A stretch of DNA of 64,000 nt. Origin: Xenococcus sp. MO_188.B8. GTDB lineage: Bacteria > Cyanobacteriota > Cyanobacteriia > Cyanobacteriales > Xenococcaceae. Positions 43,663 through 52,870 of the stretch are shown one piece after another. The translations under genes were made by a program, and so were the position numbers. The first letter of the stretch is position 1, and each line of letters opens with the position of its first letter. The DNA lies in the NCBI GenBank assembly GCA_030065615.1, contig JASJDR010000005.1, positions 1 to 64,000 on the forward strand, given 5' to 3'. The notes under the pieces were generated by a model that saw nothing but the letters and a program-made list of their open reading frames with translations, ran no database searches and was not told where the DNA came from.

Positions 43663-45789
43663 ATGTTCAATGATTTAGAAGCTGCTTTAAAACATTTTTT
43701 TGGCTATGATAGTTTCCGAGTAGGGCAAAGAAAAATAATCGAAGAAGCTCTTAATAATCATGATTTATTGGTTATTATGCCCACAGGTGGGGGCAAGTCT
43801 CTTTGTTTTCAGTTACCTGCTTTACTGAAACCAGGATTAACTATTGTAGTCTCGCCTTTGATTGCCTTGATGAAAGATCAGGTAGATGCCTTGCAGGATA
43901 ATGGTATTGGGGCAACTTTTCTCAATAGTACCCTAGATTATAGCCAAGAGCGATCGCGTAAACAAGCTATTCTCGCAGGTAAAATCAAATTACTCTATGT
44001 AGCGCCAGAAAGATTATTAACCGAAAAATTTCGTGCTTTTTTGTCTCAAATTAATCATAGTTTAGGATGTAATGCGATCGCGATCGATGAAGCTCATTGT
44101 GTTTCGGAATGGGGACATGATTTTCGTCCCGAATATCGTCAATTACAACGATTACGCAGTCAATTTCCCCAAACTCCGATCTTTGCTTTCACGGCGACAG
44201 CTACTAAAAGGGTTCAAGAGGATATCATTCAACAGTTAGGATTACGCAATCCTCATGTCCATTTGTCTAGTTTTAATCGTCCCAATCTATATTATGAAGT
44301 TAAATTAAAAGAAAAAAACAGCTATTATCAACTATTACAAAGTATTCGCCAAGAATCAGGCTCGGGAATCGTTTATTGTTTAAGCCGTCGTCGAGTAGAA
44401 GAAATTGCTTTTAAACTTAAACATGATGGCATTGATGCCTTACCTTACCATGCCGGATTAGAAGCTGAGGTTCGCACTTATAATCAAACTCGTTTTTTGC
44501 GGGATGATGTCAGGATAATTGTGGCAACTATTGCCTTTGGTATGGGAATTAATAAACCCGATGTTCGATTTGTTTTTCATTATGATTTACCCCGTAGTTT
44601 AGAAAATTTTTATCAAGAATCTGGGAGAGCTGGCAGAGATGGAGGAACAGCAAAATCAATTCTTCTTTTTGGCTCTGGTGATCTGAAAAAAGTTAATTAT
44701 TTAATTGAAAAAAAACCCGATATTAATGAACAAAGAATTGCCCGTCAACAATTGAATCAAGTAGTAGATTATGCTGAAGGAACAGTCTGTAGGCGGACAA
44801 TTATTCTGCGTTATTTTGGGGAAAAGTTTTCAGGAAATTGTGGTAAATGTGATAATTGTTTAGAACCTAAGCCGATAGAAGATTGGACAATTGAAGCCCA
44901 AAAGTTTCTTTCTTGTATGGCACGTTGTCGAGAAAGATTTGGCATGAATCATTTAATAGATGTACTGCGAGGTTCCCGAAATAAAAAAGTTCAGCAATAT
45001 GGTCATCATTTGGTATCTACCTATGGAATTGGCAAGGAAACAAGTGTCGATGAATGGAAAATGCTAGTGCGCTCACTTTTGCATCAAGGGTTAATTTCCG
45101 AAACTAATGATGGTTATCGTATTTTAAGATTTAATAAACGGAGTTGGGAAATCATGAGAAAAGAGAGAGAGGTTCTAGTTGCAGTTAGCAATAAAAAACT
45201 TAGCAAGGACAATAATAAATACAATCCTCGCCAAGCAGAAGCAGAAATCCTCTACGAAAAACTCAAAATATTACGTAAACAAATTGCCGACTTACAATCT
45301 GTTCCTCCCTACGTTATTTTTGCTGATTCTAGTTTGAAGTCAATGTCTCATATCCAGCCGAAAAACGAAGCTGAATTTTCTAAAATATCTGGAGTTAACA
45401 ATCACAAATTACAACAATATGGGGATAAATTCTTATCTGTTATCCAAGAATTTATGCGATCGCAACAACTTCCCAAACCCCTTCCTAGTAAAAGTCAAAT
45501 GGCGACTTTACAACTCCATCAACAAGGTTTAAATCTTGAAGAAATTGCCGACCAAAGAGGCTTTGCCATGAGTACTATTTGTAATCACTTAGGAGAACTA
45601 TTAGAAATGAATCAACCGGTCGCTTTAAATCAATTAGTCAAACCGGAAAGACAAAAAGCGATCATCGAAGCAATTTTTAAGCATGGCGATCAATCTCTCA
45701 AAATCCTCAAAGAAGCTTTAGGTGAATATTACAGTTATGATGAAATCAAATTAGTTCGAGGATGGTGGCGTAGTCAACACAATAATTAG
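43663..45789 (+). CDS. recQ: ATP-dependent DNA helicase RecQ
   Basis: A 708-aa 3'-5' helicase. Walker A is MPTGGGKSLCFQLPAL, the DEAH box is AIDEAHCVSEWGHDFRPEYR, and motif VI is ESGRAGRDGG. The RQC zinc Cys cluster is in CRRTIILRYFGE and CGKCDNCLEP; an HRDC domain (about 525-600) follows. A helix-turn-helix-like C-terminus (LQLHQQGLNLEEIADQRGFA) completes it, as in many bacterial RecQ. It functions in recombination repair and fork restart. The ATG lies in the simple repeat next to the 43-bp element, so the native start could be slightly different. Confidence 0.96.
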   Translation: MFNDLEAALKHFFGYDSFRVGQRKIIEEALNNHDLLVIMPTGGGKSLCFQLPALLKPGLTIVVSPLIALMKDQVDALQDNGIGATFLNSTLDYSQERSRKQAILAGKIKLLYVAPERLLTEKFRAFLSQINHSLGCNAIAIDEAHCVSEWGHDFRPEYRQLQRLRSQFPQTPIFAFTATATKRVQEDIIQQLGLRNPHVHLSSFNRPNLYYEVKLKEKNSYYQLLQSIRQESGSGIVYCLSRRRVEEIAFKLKHDGIDALPYHAGLEAEVRTYNQTRFLRDDVRIIVATIAFGMGINKPDVRFVFHYDLPRSLENFYQESGRAGRDGGTAKSILLFGSGDLKKVNYLIEKKPDINEQRIARQQLNQVVDYAEGTVCRRTIILRYFGEKFSGNCGKCDNCLEPKPIEDWTIEAQKFLSCMARCRERFGMNHLIDVLRGSRNKKVQQYGHHLVSTYGIGKETSVDEWKMLVRSLLHQGLISETNDGYRILRFNKRSWEIMRKEREVLVAVSNKKLSKDNNKYNPRQAEAEILYEKLKILRKQIADLQSVPPYVIFADSSLKSMSHIQPKNEAEFSKISGVNNHKLQQYGDKFLSVIQEFMRSQQLPKPLPSKSQMATLQLHQQGLNLEEIADQRGFAMSTICNHLGELLEMNQPVALNQLVKPERQKAIIEAIFKHGDQSLKILKEALGEYYSYDEIKLVRGWWRSQHNN

Positions 45790-45940
45790 TTAAGAGAATT
45801 ATCGGCGCAAATTACTGACAAACAAAGCAAATAAATATTATTTTGATGATGTAGAGCTGCTTAATATCTCTGGACGAAATGATACTTCAGCAGATAGCAT
45901 AAGCAACTAAGTTCGAGCAACAAACATTTGAGGGGATGGT

Positions 45941-46537
45941 TTGCGAAAATTATTACAACTATCTAGATTCATAGATACTGTGAATGAATGGATTGGTCGT
46001 CTTACCTACTGGTTATTACTCTTTATGGTATTGGTGGGAGTCTGGAACGTAGTGGGCAGATATTTAGGCAAACTTGTCGGTTACAATTTCACTTCCAATG
46101 CCTTAATCGAGATTCAATGGTATTTATTTGACTTAGTATTTCTCTTAGGTGGGGCTTATGCTCTCAAACATAACGAACATGTGAGGGTAGACATATTTTA
46201 TAAAGATTTGAGTCCTCGTCGCCAAGCTCTGATTAATTTTGTTGGCTCGTTATTATTTCTAATTATTTTTTGTGCTTGGGTCATTTGGTTTTCTTGGGGA
46301 ACAATTGTCAATTCTTGGCAAATTTGGGAAATATCTCCCGATCCTGGAGGTTTACCTCGTTATCCTATTAAATCTATTATTATTGTTGGTCTTTTGTTAT
46401 TGATCTTTCAAGGTATATCTGAAGCTATTAAAAATTGGGCTATCTTAACTGATAACAACGCTCGGGGGGAAGGGGTAATTAGCGATCGCGAAGCGACAGG
46501 TTTCTCTGATCGCCAGGAGAACAATTATGACTTATGA
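45941..46537 (+). CDS. dctQ: TRAP transporter small permease (DctQ type)
   Basis: A 198-aa membrane protein with four predicted spans and the DctQ signature FTSNALIEIQWYLFDLVFLL then GGAYALKHNEHVRVDIFY. With DctM it forms the membrane part of a sodium-driven TRAP carboxylate (or related) importer. The start is TTG 45941, with AGGGGATGG just upstream. The 3' end overlaps dctM by 11 bp. Confidence 0.93.
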   Translation: MRKLLQLSRFIDTVNEWIGRLTYWLLLFMVLVGVWNVVGRYLGKLVGYNFTSNALIEIQWYLFDLVFLLGGAYALKHNEHVRVDIFYKDLSPRRQALINFVGSLLFLIIFCAWVIWFSWGTIVNSWQIWEISPDPGGLPRYPIKSIIIVGLLLLIFQGISEAIKNWAILTDNNARGEGVISDREATGFSDRQENNYDL

Positions 46538-47864
46538 TTGGCTAGGTATCGCCATGTTCGCAGGAGCATTGGTGTTATTATCTTTTGGTTATCCTGTAGC
46601 TTTTTCCCTGGGTGGAGTGGCAATTATTTTCGCCCTGATTGGTGCTGCGTTAGGGGAATTTAGTCTGAGTTTGTTTAATGCCATGCCAAGTCGTATCTTT
46701 GGCATCATGGCCAACTATACCTTGTTGGCTATTCCCTATTTCATCTTTCTCGGTTCGATGCTAGAAAAAACCGGGATGGCAGAGAGATTACTAGAAACCA
46801 TGGGAATTATCTTCGGCAGAATGCGCGGTGGTTTGGCTCTGGCTGTGGTAATTGTCGGGGCTTTACTCGCAGCTTCTACAGGAGTAGTTGCTGCGACAGT
46901 TGTAGCAATGGGATTAATTTCTCTCCCCATTATGTTGCGCTATGGGTACAACAAGGAATTAGCCACAGGAGTCATTGTCGCATCGGGTACTTTAGGACAA
47001 ATTATTCCTCCCAGTGTTGTCTTGGTGGTCTTGGGAGATCAATTAGGAATCTCGGTGGGAGACCTGTTTATTGGCTCATTGATTCCTGGGTTATTAATGG
47101 CAGGAGCTTTTTGTATCCATGTGATGATCGTCGCTTGGCTCAAACCTGATGCGGCACCGGCTTTACCCGAAGAAGTCAGAAATATTGGTGGTCAAGCTCT
47201 GCTCAAAAGAGTAATTACAGTGATGCTGCCACCTTTAGGCTTAATTATGCTCGTTTTAGGCAGTATTTTCTTTGGAGTTGCCACTCCTACCGAAGCTGGG
47301 GCAGTTGGCTCTTTAGGGGCGATGATTTTAGCTTATTTCAATGGCAAATTGAACTGGACTGCGGTGAAGCAAGTTTGCGATGCTACCCTGCGTATCACCT
47401 CGATGGTGATGTTTATTCTCTTGGGATCTACTGCCTTTAGTTTAGTCTTTCGCGGCTTAGGAGGCGATCGCTTTATGGAAAATTTTCTCACTAATATCCC
47501 AGGAGGGGCGATCGGGTTTTTACTAGTAAATATGCTAGTGATCTTCTTTCTGGGCTTTTTTATCGATTTCTTTGAAATTGCTTTTATTGTAATTCCGATA
47601 TTTGCTCCCATTGCTCAAAAATTAGGCTTGGATTTAGTTTGGTATGGCGTCATTATTGGTGCCAATTTACAGACTTCTTTCCTCACGCCGCCCTTTGGCT
47701 TTGCTCTGTTTTATCTGCGGGGTGTGGCACCAGTAGAGATAAAAACCCAAGATATTTATCGGGGGGCGATTCCTTTTATTTTGCTGCAGTTATTGGTATT
47801 ATTTTTAATAATTACTTTTCCAGGTTTAGTAAGTTTTCTACCATCTTTAAAGATTGGTGGTTAG
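46527..47864 (+). CDS. dctM: TRAP transporter large permease (DctM type)
   Basis: A 445-aa permease with about twelve spans. Family motifs: FGYPVAFSLGGVAIIFALIG, LLAIPYFIFLGSMLEKTGMA, IIPPSVVLVVLGDQLGISVG and FFGVATPTEAGAVGSLGAM. It carries the substrate across the membrane using the sodium gradient. No DctP/TAXI substrate-binding protein gene lies nearby, so the substrate cannot be inferred. Overlaps dctQ by 11 bp. Confidence 0.95.
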   Translation: MTYDWLGIAMFAGALVLLSFGYPVAFSLGGVAIIFALIGAALGEFSLSLFNAMPSRIFGIMANYTLLAIPYFIFLGSMLEKTGMAERLLETMGIIFGRMRGGLALAVVIVGALLAASTGVVAATVVAMGLISLPIMLRYGYNKELATGVIVASGTLGQIIPPSVVLVVLGDQLGISVGDLFIGSLIPGLLMAGAFCIHVMIVAWLKPDAAPALPEEVRNIGGQALLKRVITVMLPPLGLIMLVLGSIFFGVATPTEAGAVGSLGAMILAYFNGKLNWTAVKQVCDATLRITSMVMFILLGSTAFSLVFRGLGGDRFMENFLTNIPGGAIGFLLVNMLVIFFLGFFIDFFEIAFIVIPIFAPIAQKLGLDLVWYGVIIGANLQTSFLTPPFGFALFYLRGVAPVEIKTQDIYRGAIPFILLQLLVLFLIITFPGLVSFLPSLKIGG

Positions 47865-47902
47865 GGATTGGGGATTAACGTCAGTGCGACGATTTGTGTT
47901 TA

Positions 47903-48829
47903 ATGAAAGATAATCGTGTCCAGGTTCGTCGAGTACTTTGGATCACTTTATTATTGAATCTGTTTGTGATGGTATTAAAAACCATCATTGGCATGGTTAC
48001 GGGTTCTTTGAGCTTACAAGCGGATGCACTCCATAGCGTCACAGATAGTGCTAACAATGTTTTAGGTTTGGTGGCCAATCGTTTTTCTTCTCCCCACCCT
48101 GATCGTGAACATCCCTACGGACACCAAAAGTTTGAAGCTTTAGGGGCTTTAGGTATTTCTACTTTTTTGGGAATAGTTTGTTTTGAGATTTTTAAATCTG
48201 CGATCTCTCGTATCTTTATGGAGAGTAAAACTGTTACCATCTCGCCTCTGGAATTATCTTTACTACTGATAGTTTTACTAGTTAATATTTTTGTGGCAAT
48301 TTACGAATCTCGTGTCGGCAAACGAATCAATAGTCCGATTTTAATTGCCGATGCTAAACATACCATGAGCGATATTTGGGTCACTTTACTGGTGCTCGTT
48401 GGTTTAGTGGGAGTTTGGCAAGCCCAAGTTTGGCAGATTCCTCAACTACAATGGTTAGATGTGATTTTAGCTTTTCCCGTCGGCTTACTAGTGTTTCGGA
48501 GTGGTTGGTCAATTCTGCAAGATAATTTACCTTGGTTAGTCGATGAAATCGCGATCGCACCTGAAGCAATTCATAGTACAGTGATGAAAGTACCTGGAGT
48601 TATTAACTGTCATGATATTGCGTCTCGGGGAGTAATTGGCAGACAGGTATTTGTGGAGATGCATCTGATTGTAGATGCTGTCGATGTGGAAACTGCTCAT
48701 AAAATTACTGAAGAAGTGGAATATCAGTTAGAAATCAAATATGCCCCCATTCGAGTTTCTATTCATATCGAACCACCAGATTACCAAAGCGATTATATTA
48801 GTTTTGGCATTGAAGTAATTGATAAATAA
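47903..48829 (+). CDS. Cation diffusion facilitator (CDF) metal transporter
   Basis: About 308 aa with six spans. The metal site is in SLQADALHSVTDSANNV and LIADAKHTMSDIWVT (H-x3-D pairs of helices 2 and 5). The C-terminal cytoplasmic domain (about 215-295) is typical: VINCHDIASRGVIGRQVFVE. CDF proteins export zinc, cobalt, iron or manganese using protons. ATG 47903 follows TTAG; an upstream TTG (47894) is less likely. It follows dctM by 38 bp on the same strand and may share its transcript. Confidence 0.93.
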   Translation: MKDNRVQVRRVLWITLLLNLFVMVLKTIIGMVTGSLSLQADALHSVTDSANNVLGLVANRFSSPHPDREHPYGHQKFEALGALGISTFLGIVCFEIFKSAISRIFMESKTVTISPLELSLLLIVLLVNIFVAIYESRVGKRINSPILIADAKHTMSDIWVTLLVLVGLVGVWQAQVWQIPQLQWLDVILAFPVGLLVFRSGWSILQDNLPWLVDEIAIAPEAIHSTVMKVPGVINCHDIASRGVIGRQVFVEMHLIVDAVDVETAHKITEEVEYQLEIKYAPIRVSIHIEPPDYQSDYISFGIEVIDK

Positions 48830-48852
48830 TTTTCCCTAGCTACTAAATTTCC

Positions 48853-49722
48853 ATGACTTGGCAAAAATTTGTTCCTCAAGCGACTAAAGATGGCTCTTAT
48901 ACTTTCTTTTCCGATGACTTCCAAGAAGCTTTTCATTCTTTTCATGGTGCTAAACAGGAAGCAGAAATTAAATTCGTGCAACCAACATTAATTACCAATA
49001 TCGCCCAACATCATAATTCAATTCGCCTTCTCGATATCTGTTATGGTTTAGGTTACAACAGTGCTGCTGCCATGGAGGCAATCTGGCAAATTAATCCCCA
49101 ATGCCATATTGAACTAATAGCTTTGGAAATATCAGCGGCGGTTCCCCAACAAGCGATCGCAAATAACCTCTTAAACCAATGGCGATCGCCAATTCCCCAA
49201 TTATTAGCCGAATTAGCCCAGACCTATGCTGTAAGTAAAGATTTGTTTCAAGGGAAATTATTGCTAGGAGATGCCAGACAAACTATCCAACAAGTTGGTA
49301 ACTGGCAAGCTGATGCGGTTTTTCTCGATCCTTTTTCTCCTCCCAAATGTCCTCAACTATGGACGGTAGAATTTATCGCTAAAGTAGCTCAATGTCTTGC
49401 TCCCCAGGGGAGACTAGCCACTTATTCCTGTGCAGCTGCGGTTCGTAGTGCCTTAATTCTGGCAGGGTTAAAAATTGGCTCTACAGCAGGAGTTGGGAGA
49501 AAATCTCCTGGTACAGTGGCAGCTTATGTTGATCAATATTTAACTCCTCTATCGCTTCAAGAACAAGAACATTTGCAAAGTCGAGCTGCTATTCCGTATC
49601 GTGATTCTTCTTTGAGTAGTTCCCCCAATAGCATTCACGAACTCAGAGCACAAGAACAGCAAAAAAGTATACTAGAATCAACAAGTAAGTGGAAAAAACG
49701 TTGGCTAAGTCTAAATACTTAA
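48853..49722 (+). CDS. MnmC-like (DUF752) tRNA methyltransferase
   Basis: A 289-aa SAM-dependent enzyme with the MnmC N-domain fold: DGSYTFFSDDFQEAFHSFHG matches the MnmC start, LLDICYGLGYNSAAAMEA is the SAM motif, and DAVFLDPFSPPKCPQLWTVE is the catalytic signature. In MnmC this domain methylates the aminomethyl group on U34 of tRNA, the same pathway as MnmE at 12435. The FAD oxidoreductase half of bacterial MnmC is absent, as common in cyanobacteria. It starts 24 bp after the CDF gene. Confidence 0.9.
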   Translation: MTWQKFVPQATKDGSYTFFSDDFQEAFHSFHGAKQEAEIKFVQPTLITNIAQHHNSIRLLDICYGLGYNSAAAMEAIWQINPQCHIELIALEISAAVPQQAIANNLLNQWRSPIPQLLAELAQTYAVSKDLFQGKLLLGDARQTIQQVGNWQADAVFLDPFSPPKCPQLWTVEFIAKVAQCLAPQGRLATYSCAAAVRSALILAGLKIGSTAGVGRKSPGTVAAYVDQYLTPLSLQEQEHLQSRAAIPYRDSSLSSSPNSIHELRAQEQQKSILESTSKWKKRWLSLNT

Positions 49723-50153
49723 AAAATAATAAATGGGATTCAGTGAAAATACTAAGCCTAGAATGACGTAAATTCATCAAAAGTATCAAGCAGCTTAAAA
49801 ATGTCCGTGAAAAAGCGGATTTCAAAATTACGAAAAAAACTCATAATAATAAAAACAGCAATTTTAAAATTACGATAATATAACATCGATAGAATTTACA
49901 TCTTGAGTTCGACGAGCAACTCTGGAGATTTACGTAATTGGATTTAGTTAAGCTGGCCCTTAATATCATATGATTCCACTTAGATGGCATAAATGGGGAA
50001 AACTCACTATACCTAAACGCTCAATCCAGAAGAGAATTGTAAGTCGTAACTTAGGATGACAAACTAATCAATATTTCCCCATTAATTTGAGGTTAAAGAT
50101 TGAAGTTTAAATTCTTGAGAAGTAGAATCTAAAAACTTCTGTGAAAAAATAAG
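49723..50153 (+). other. Intergenic region upstream of the HD-GYP gene
   Basis: 431 bp, AT-rich. A 29-codon frame (49970-50059) without a ribosome-binding site is not convincing. Short stem TCCG...CGGA lies at about 49803-49820. No recognised site. Confidence 0.4.
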
Positions 50154-51188
50154 ATGATTGAGTCACTGTCTGGTTTATCCATAACTAATAAAACTAATTT
50201 TCCTGCTGTGAATCATTCTCCTCAAATATCAGCTAAAGTCATGGTGATTGATAATCGCCCTTTAAGCCGCATGACGGTTGTCGATTTACTAGTTGTCGAT
50301 GGCTACCAAGTCATAGAATCCGATGGGGAATCAGCAATTTTAGAATTAGTCTCTGAGAAACAACCCGATCTTGTATTGCTAAACGCGGTCTTGCCTGAAA
50401 GTAACGGTTTTGAAGCCTGTCGGCAACTCAAAACAGATCTCAGAACTAAAGATATACCTGTAGTTTTGATGACAGTCGGCGATCGCCGAGAGTATCGCCT
50501 ACAAGTCATGGAAGCAGGAGCTGATGATTTTCTGGTAAAACCTTTAGATCGTCTGGAATTGTCTACGAGAGTAAGAACTTTAATTCATCAAAAAAGATTG
50601 AATGAAGGCTTAGATCAGACCAAACAGGTTTTATTTTCGATCGCCAAAGCAGTCGAAGGTCGTTCGTCTGATCGCGGTGGTTCTTGTGCTAGAGTAGCTG
50701 ATTTAGTAAAAGCTTTTGGCGAATATCTCCAAGTTGGCCCAGAAGCGATTGAAAATTTAGTATTTGCGGCTCATCTTCATGATATTGGCACGATCGCAAT
50801 TCCTGATTCGATTATGCTCAAAAAAGGAGAATTAACCCCTGAAGAAACTGAATTAGTCAAAAAGCATGTTTTGATTGGAGAACAAATCTGTCAACCATTA
50901 AGCCATCGTTGGGGCGTGTTGCCGATTATTCGTCATCACCATGAACGCTGGGATGGTAGTGGTTATCCTGATGGACTTGCCAATTCTAATATTCCCTATT
51001 TAGCCCAGGTATTTCAAATTATTGATATTTATGATGCTTTAACCAGCGACCGTCCTCATAAACAAGCCTATAGCGCCCAAGAAGCTTTAGAGATTATTGC
51101 TGAAGAAACTACCAAAGGCTGGCGCAATCCTAGCTTAGTCACTAAATTTACCGCTTTTGTTCAGGAGTTGGAAAAGAATAAGGAATAA
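50154..51188 (+). CDS. Degenerate receiver-HD-GYP domain protein
   Basis: A 344-aa protein. Residues 28-140 are a CheY-like receiver, but the phospho-acceptor Asp is Asn77 (PDLVLLNAVLPESNG) and one acidic pocket residue is Asn34 (VIDNRP); Thr107 and Lys129 are kept. Residues 150-340 form an HD-GYP domain: HD pair H209-D210 (HLHDIGTIAIPD) and HHERWDGSGYPDGL (262-275). The first metal His, usually in G-G-H-x-x-R-V, reads GGSCARV. It probably does not phosphorylate and may be a weak or inactive c-di-GMP phosphodiesterase. Confidence 0.92.
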   Translation: MIESLSGLSITNKTNFPAVNHSPQISAKVMVIDNRPLSRMTVVDLLVVDGYQVIESDGESAILELVSEKQPDLVLLNAVLPESNGFEACRQLKTDLRTKDIPVVLMTVGDRREYRLQVMEAGADDFLVKPLDRLELSTRVRTLIHQKRLNEGLDQTKQVLFSIAKAVEGRSSDRGGSCARVADLVKAFGEYLQVGPEAIENLVFAAHLHDIGTIAIPDSIMLKKGELTPEETELVKKHVLIGEQICQPLSHRWGVLPIIRHHHERWDGSGYPDGLANSNIPYLAQVFQIIDIYDALTSDRPHKQAYSAQEALEIIAEETTKGWRNPSLVTKFTAFVQELEKNKE

Positions 51189-51266
51189 TTCACCTAAAAA
51201 CTTTTGCTCTTTGCTCCCAAGTCAAGTTATACTCCAATCGGATTAACCCTAAGCAATCTAAAAACC

Positions 51267-52622
51267 ATGGTAGCGGTAGCAATTTTAGCAGCAGGGCGCG
51301 GAACTCGGATGAAATCCGACCTTCCCAAGGTCTTACATTCCCTTGCCGGAAGATCACTAGTAGAACGAGTCATCGATAGTTGTCAATTATTAGAACCAGA
51401 CAAAAAAATTGTCATTATTGGTTATCAAGGAGTGAAAATTCAACAAGAGTTGAGTCATCTCGACGGACTAGAATTTGTCACTCAAACTGAACAATTGGGA
51501 ACAGGTCACGCAGTACAACAATTAATTCCCTATCTACAAGATTATCAAGGGGATTTGTTAGTTTTAAATGGAGATGCTCCCTTACTACGGAAAATCACCT
51601 TACATCAATTAGTCAAAACCCATCAACAAAGCGGAAATGCTGCCACTTTATTGACTGCTCATTTACCTAATCCCCAAGGTTATGGTCGAGTATTTTGCGA
51701 TCGCAATAACCTGGTTAGTCAGATTATTGAAGATCGAGATTGTACCCCCGCACAAAAGCAAAATCGACGAGTTAACGCCGGGATTTATTGTTTTAAATGG
51801 CAAAAATTAGCTCAAGTCTTACCCCAGCTTTCGACCAATAACGATCAAAAGGAATATTATCTCACTGAAGTAGTTGGTTATCTTGACCAAGTCATGGCAG
51901 TCGATGTTGCCGATCATTTGGAAATCACAGGGATCAATGATCGTCAACAACTATCTACTGCCTATAATATCTTGCAAACCAGGATTAAAGATTATTGGAT
52001 GAAAGCAGGAGTGATGATGATTCAACCAGAAACCATCACCATCGACGAAACAGTTCAGTTAGAACCAGACGTAATTATCGAGCCACAAACCCATATTCGG
52101 GGTCATACTCTGATCGCCACAGGTAGTCATATTGGGCCGGGAAGTCTGATTGACAATAGTAAGATAGCCAGTAATGTGACTGTCCTTTATTCCGTAGTTA
52201 ATAACTCAGAAGTTGCCGAAAATACAACTGTAGGGCCCTATGCTCATTTACGGGGAGCTGCGAAAGTTGGGGCTAATTGTCGGATTGGTAATTTTGTAGA
52301 GATTAAAAAAAGCAGTTTAGGAGACAATACCAATGCGGCTCATCTCTCCTATCTTGGAGATGCCACTCTCGGTGATCGCGTTAATATAGGGGCAGGAACT
52401 ATTACAGCTAATTATGACGGGATTAGAAAACATCAAACAATCATTGGTAGTGGTACCAAAACAGGCTCTAATAGCGTTATGGTAGCACCCCTTACCTTAG
52501 GAGAAAATGTTACCGTAGCCGCGGGTTCTGTAGTTACAAAAGACGTTCCGCCCGATGCCCTAGTCATCGCCCGTGCCAGGCAAAAGGAAATACCTGACTG
52601 GCAACAAAACAGTAAACAGTAA
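51267..52622 (+). CDS. glmU: GlmU: GlcNAc-1-P uridyltransferase / GlcN-1-P acetyltransferase
   Basis: A 451-aa bifunctional enzyme that makes UDP-GlcNAc for peptidoglycan and lipopolysaccharide. The N-terminal pyrophosphorylase has [20 protein letters not shown] and VLNGDAPLL; the C-terminal left-handed beta-helix contains [20 protein letters not shown] and [11 protein letters not shown] (acetyltransferase His and trimer contacts). I take ATG 51267 since the longer frame from 51204 adds 21 non-conserved residues. Follows the HD-GYP gene by 78 bp. Confidence 0.96.
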   Translation: MVAVAILAAGRGTRMKSDLPKVLHSLAGRSLVERVIDSCQLLEPDKKIVIIGYQGVKIQQELSHLDGLEFVTQTEQLGTGHAVQQLIPYLQDYQGDLLVLNGDAPLLRKITLHQLVKTHQQSGNAATLLTAHLPNPQGYGRVFCDRNNLVSQIIEDRDCTPAQKQNRRVNAGIYCFKWQKLAQVLPQLSTNNDQKEYYLTEVVGYLDQVMAVDVADHLEITGINDRQQLSTAYNILQTRIKDYWMKAGVMMIQPETITIDETVQLEPDVIIEPQTHIRGHTLIATGSHIGPGSLIDNSKIASNVTVLYSVVNNSEVAENTTVGPYAHLRGAAKVGANCRIGNFVEIKKSSLGDNTNAAHLSYLGDATLGDRVNIGAGTITANYDGIRKHQTIIGSGTKTGSNSVMVAPLTLGENVTVAAGSVVTKDVPPDALVIARARQKEIPDWQQNSKQ

Positions 52623-52772
52623 AAATTTATTAGTAAGTATTTATCAGTGGATAATTAATTGCATAGTTAAATGCTTACTAATTTAGCGATTTCTAGGGAG
52701 AAATTCTCAATCAGAAATTCTCAATCAAAAGTAATACCAAATTAAATAATGTTTGCGACACATACAATTTAG

Positions 52773-52801
52773 GTAGGGGTTTGGCAGTGCCAAACCCCTA
52801 C
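52773..52801. repeat. Perfect stem-loop, GTAGGGG...CCCCTAC family
   Basis: A 13-bp stem (GTAGGGGTTTGGC with its inverse) and 3-nt loop AGT. Shares outer arms with 15512-15539. Flanked by similar AATTAAATAA sequences on both sides (about 52738-52750 and 52820-52829), a possible insertion-site duplication. It lies between convergent glmU and the ABC1-kinase gene and could also stop transcription. Confidence 0.75.
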
Positions 52802-52870
52802 TAGCGGTCAGATATTACGAATTAAATAAATACCTTAATAAATAACAATCCAAAGTTGGTCTATAGTAGA

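Noticed and set aside
49970-50059. 29-codon frame upstream of the HD-GYP gene
   Set aside because: No ribosome-binding site and no recognisable sequence.
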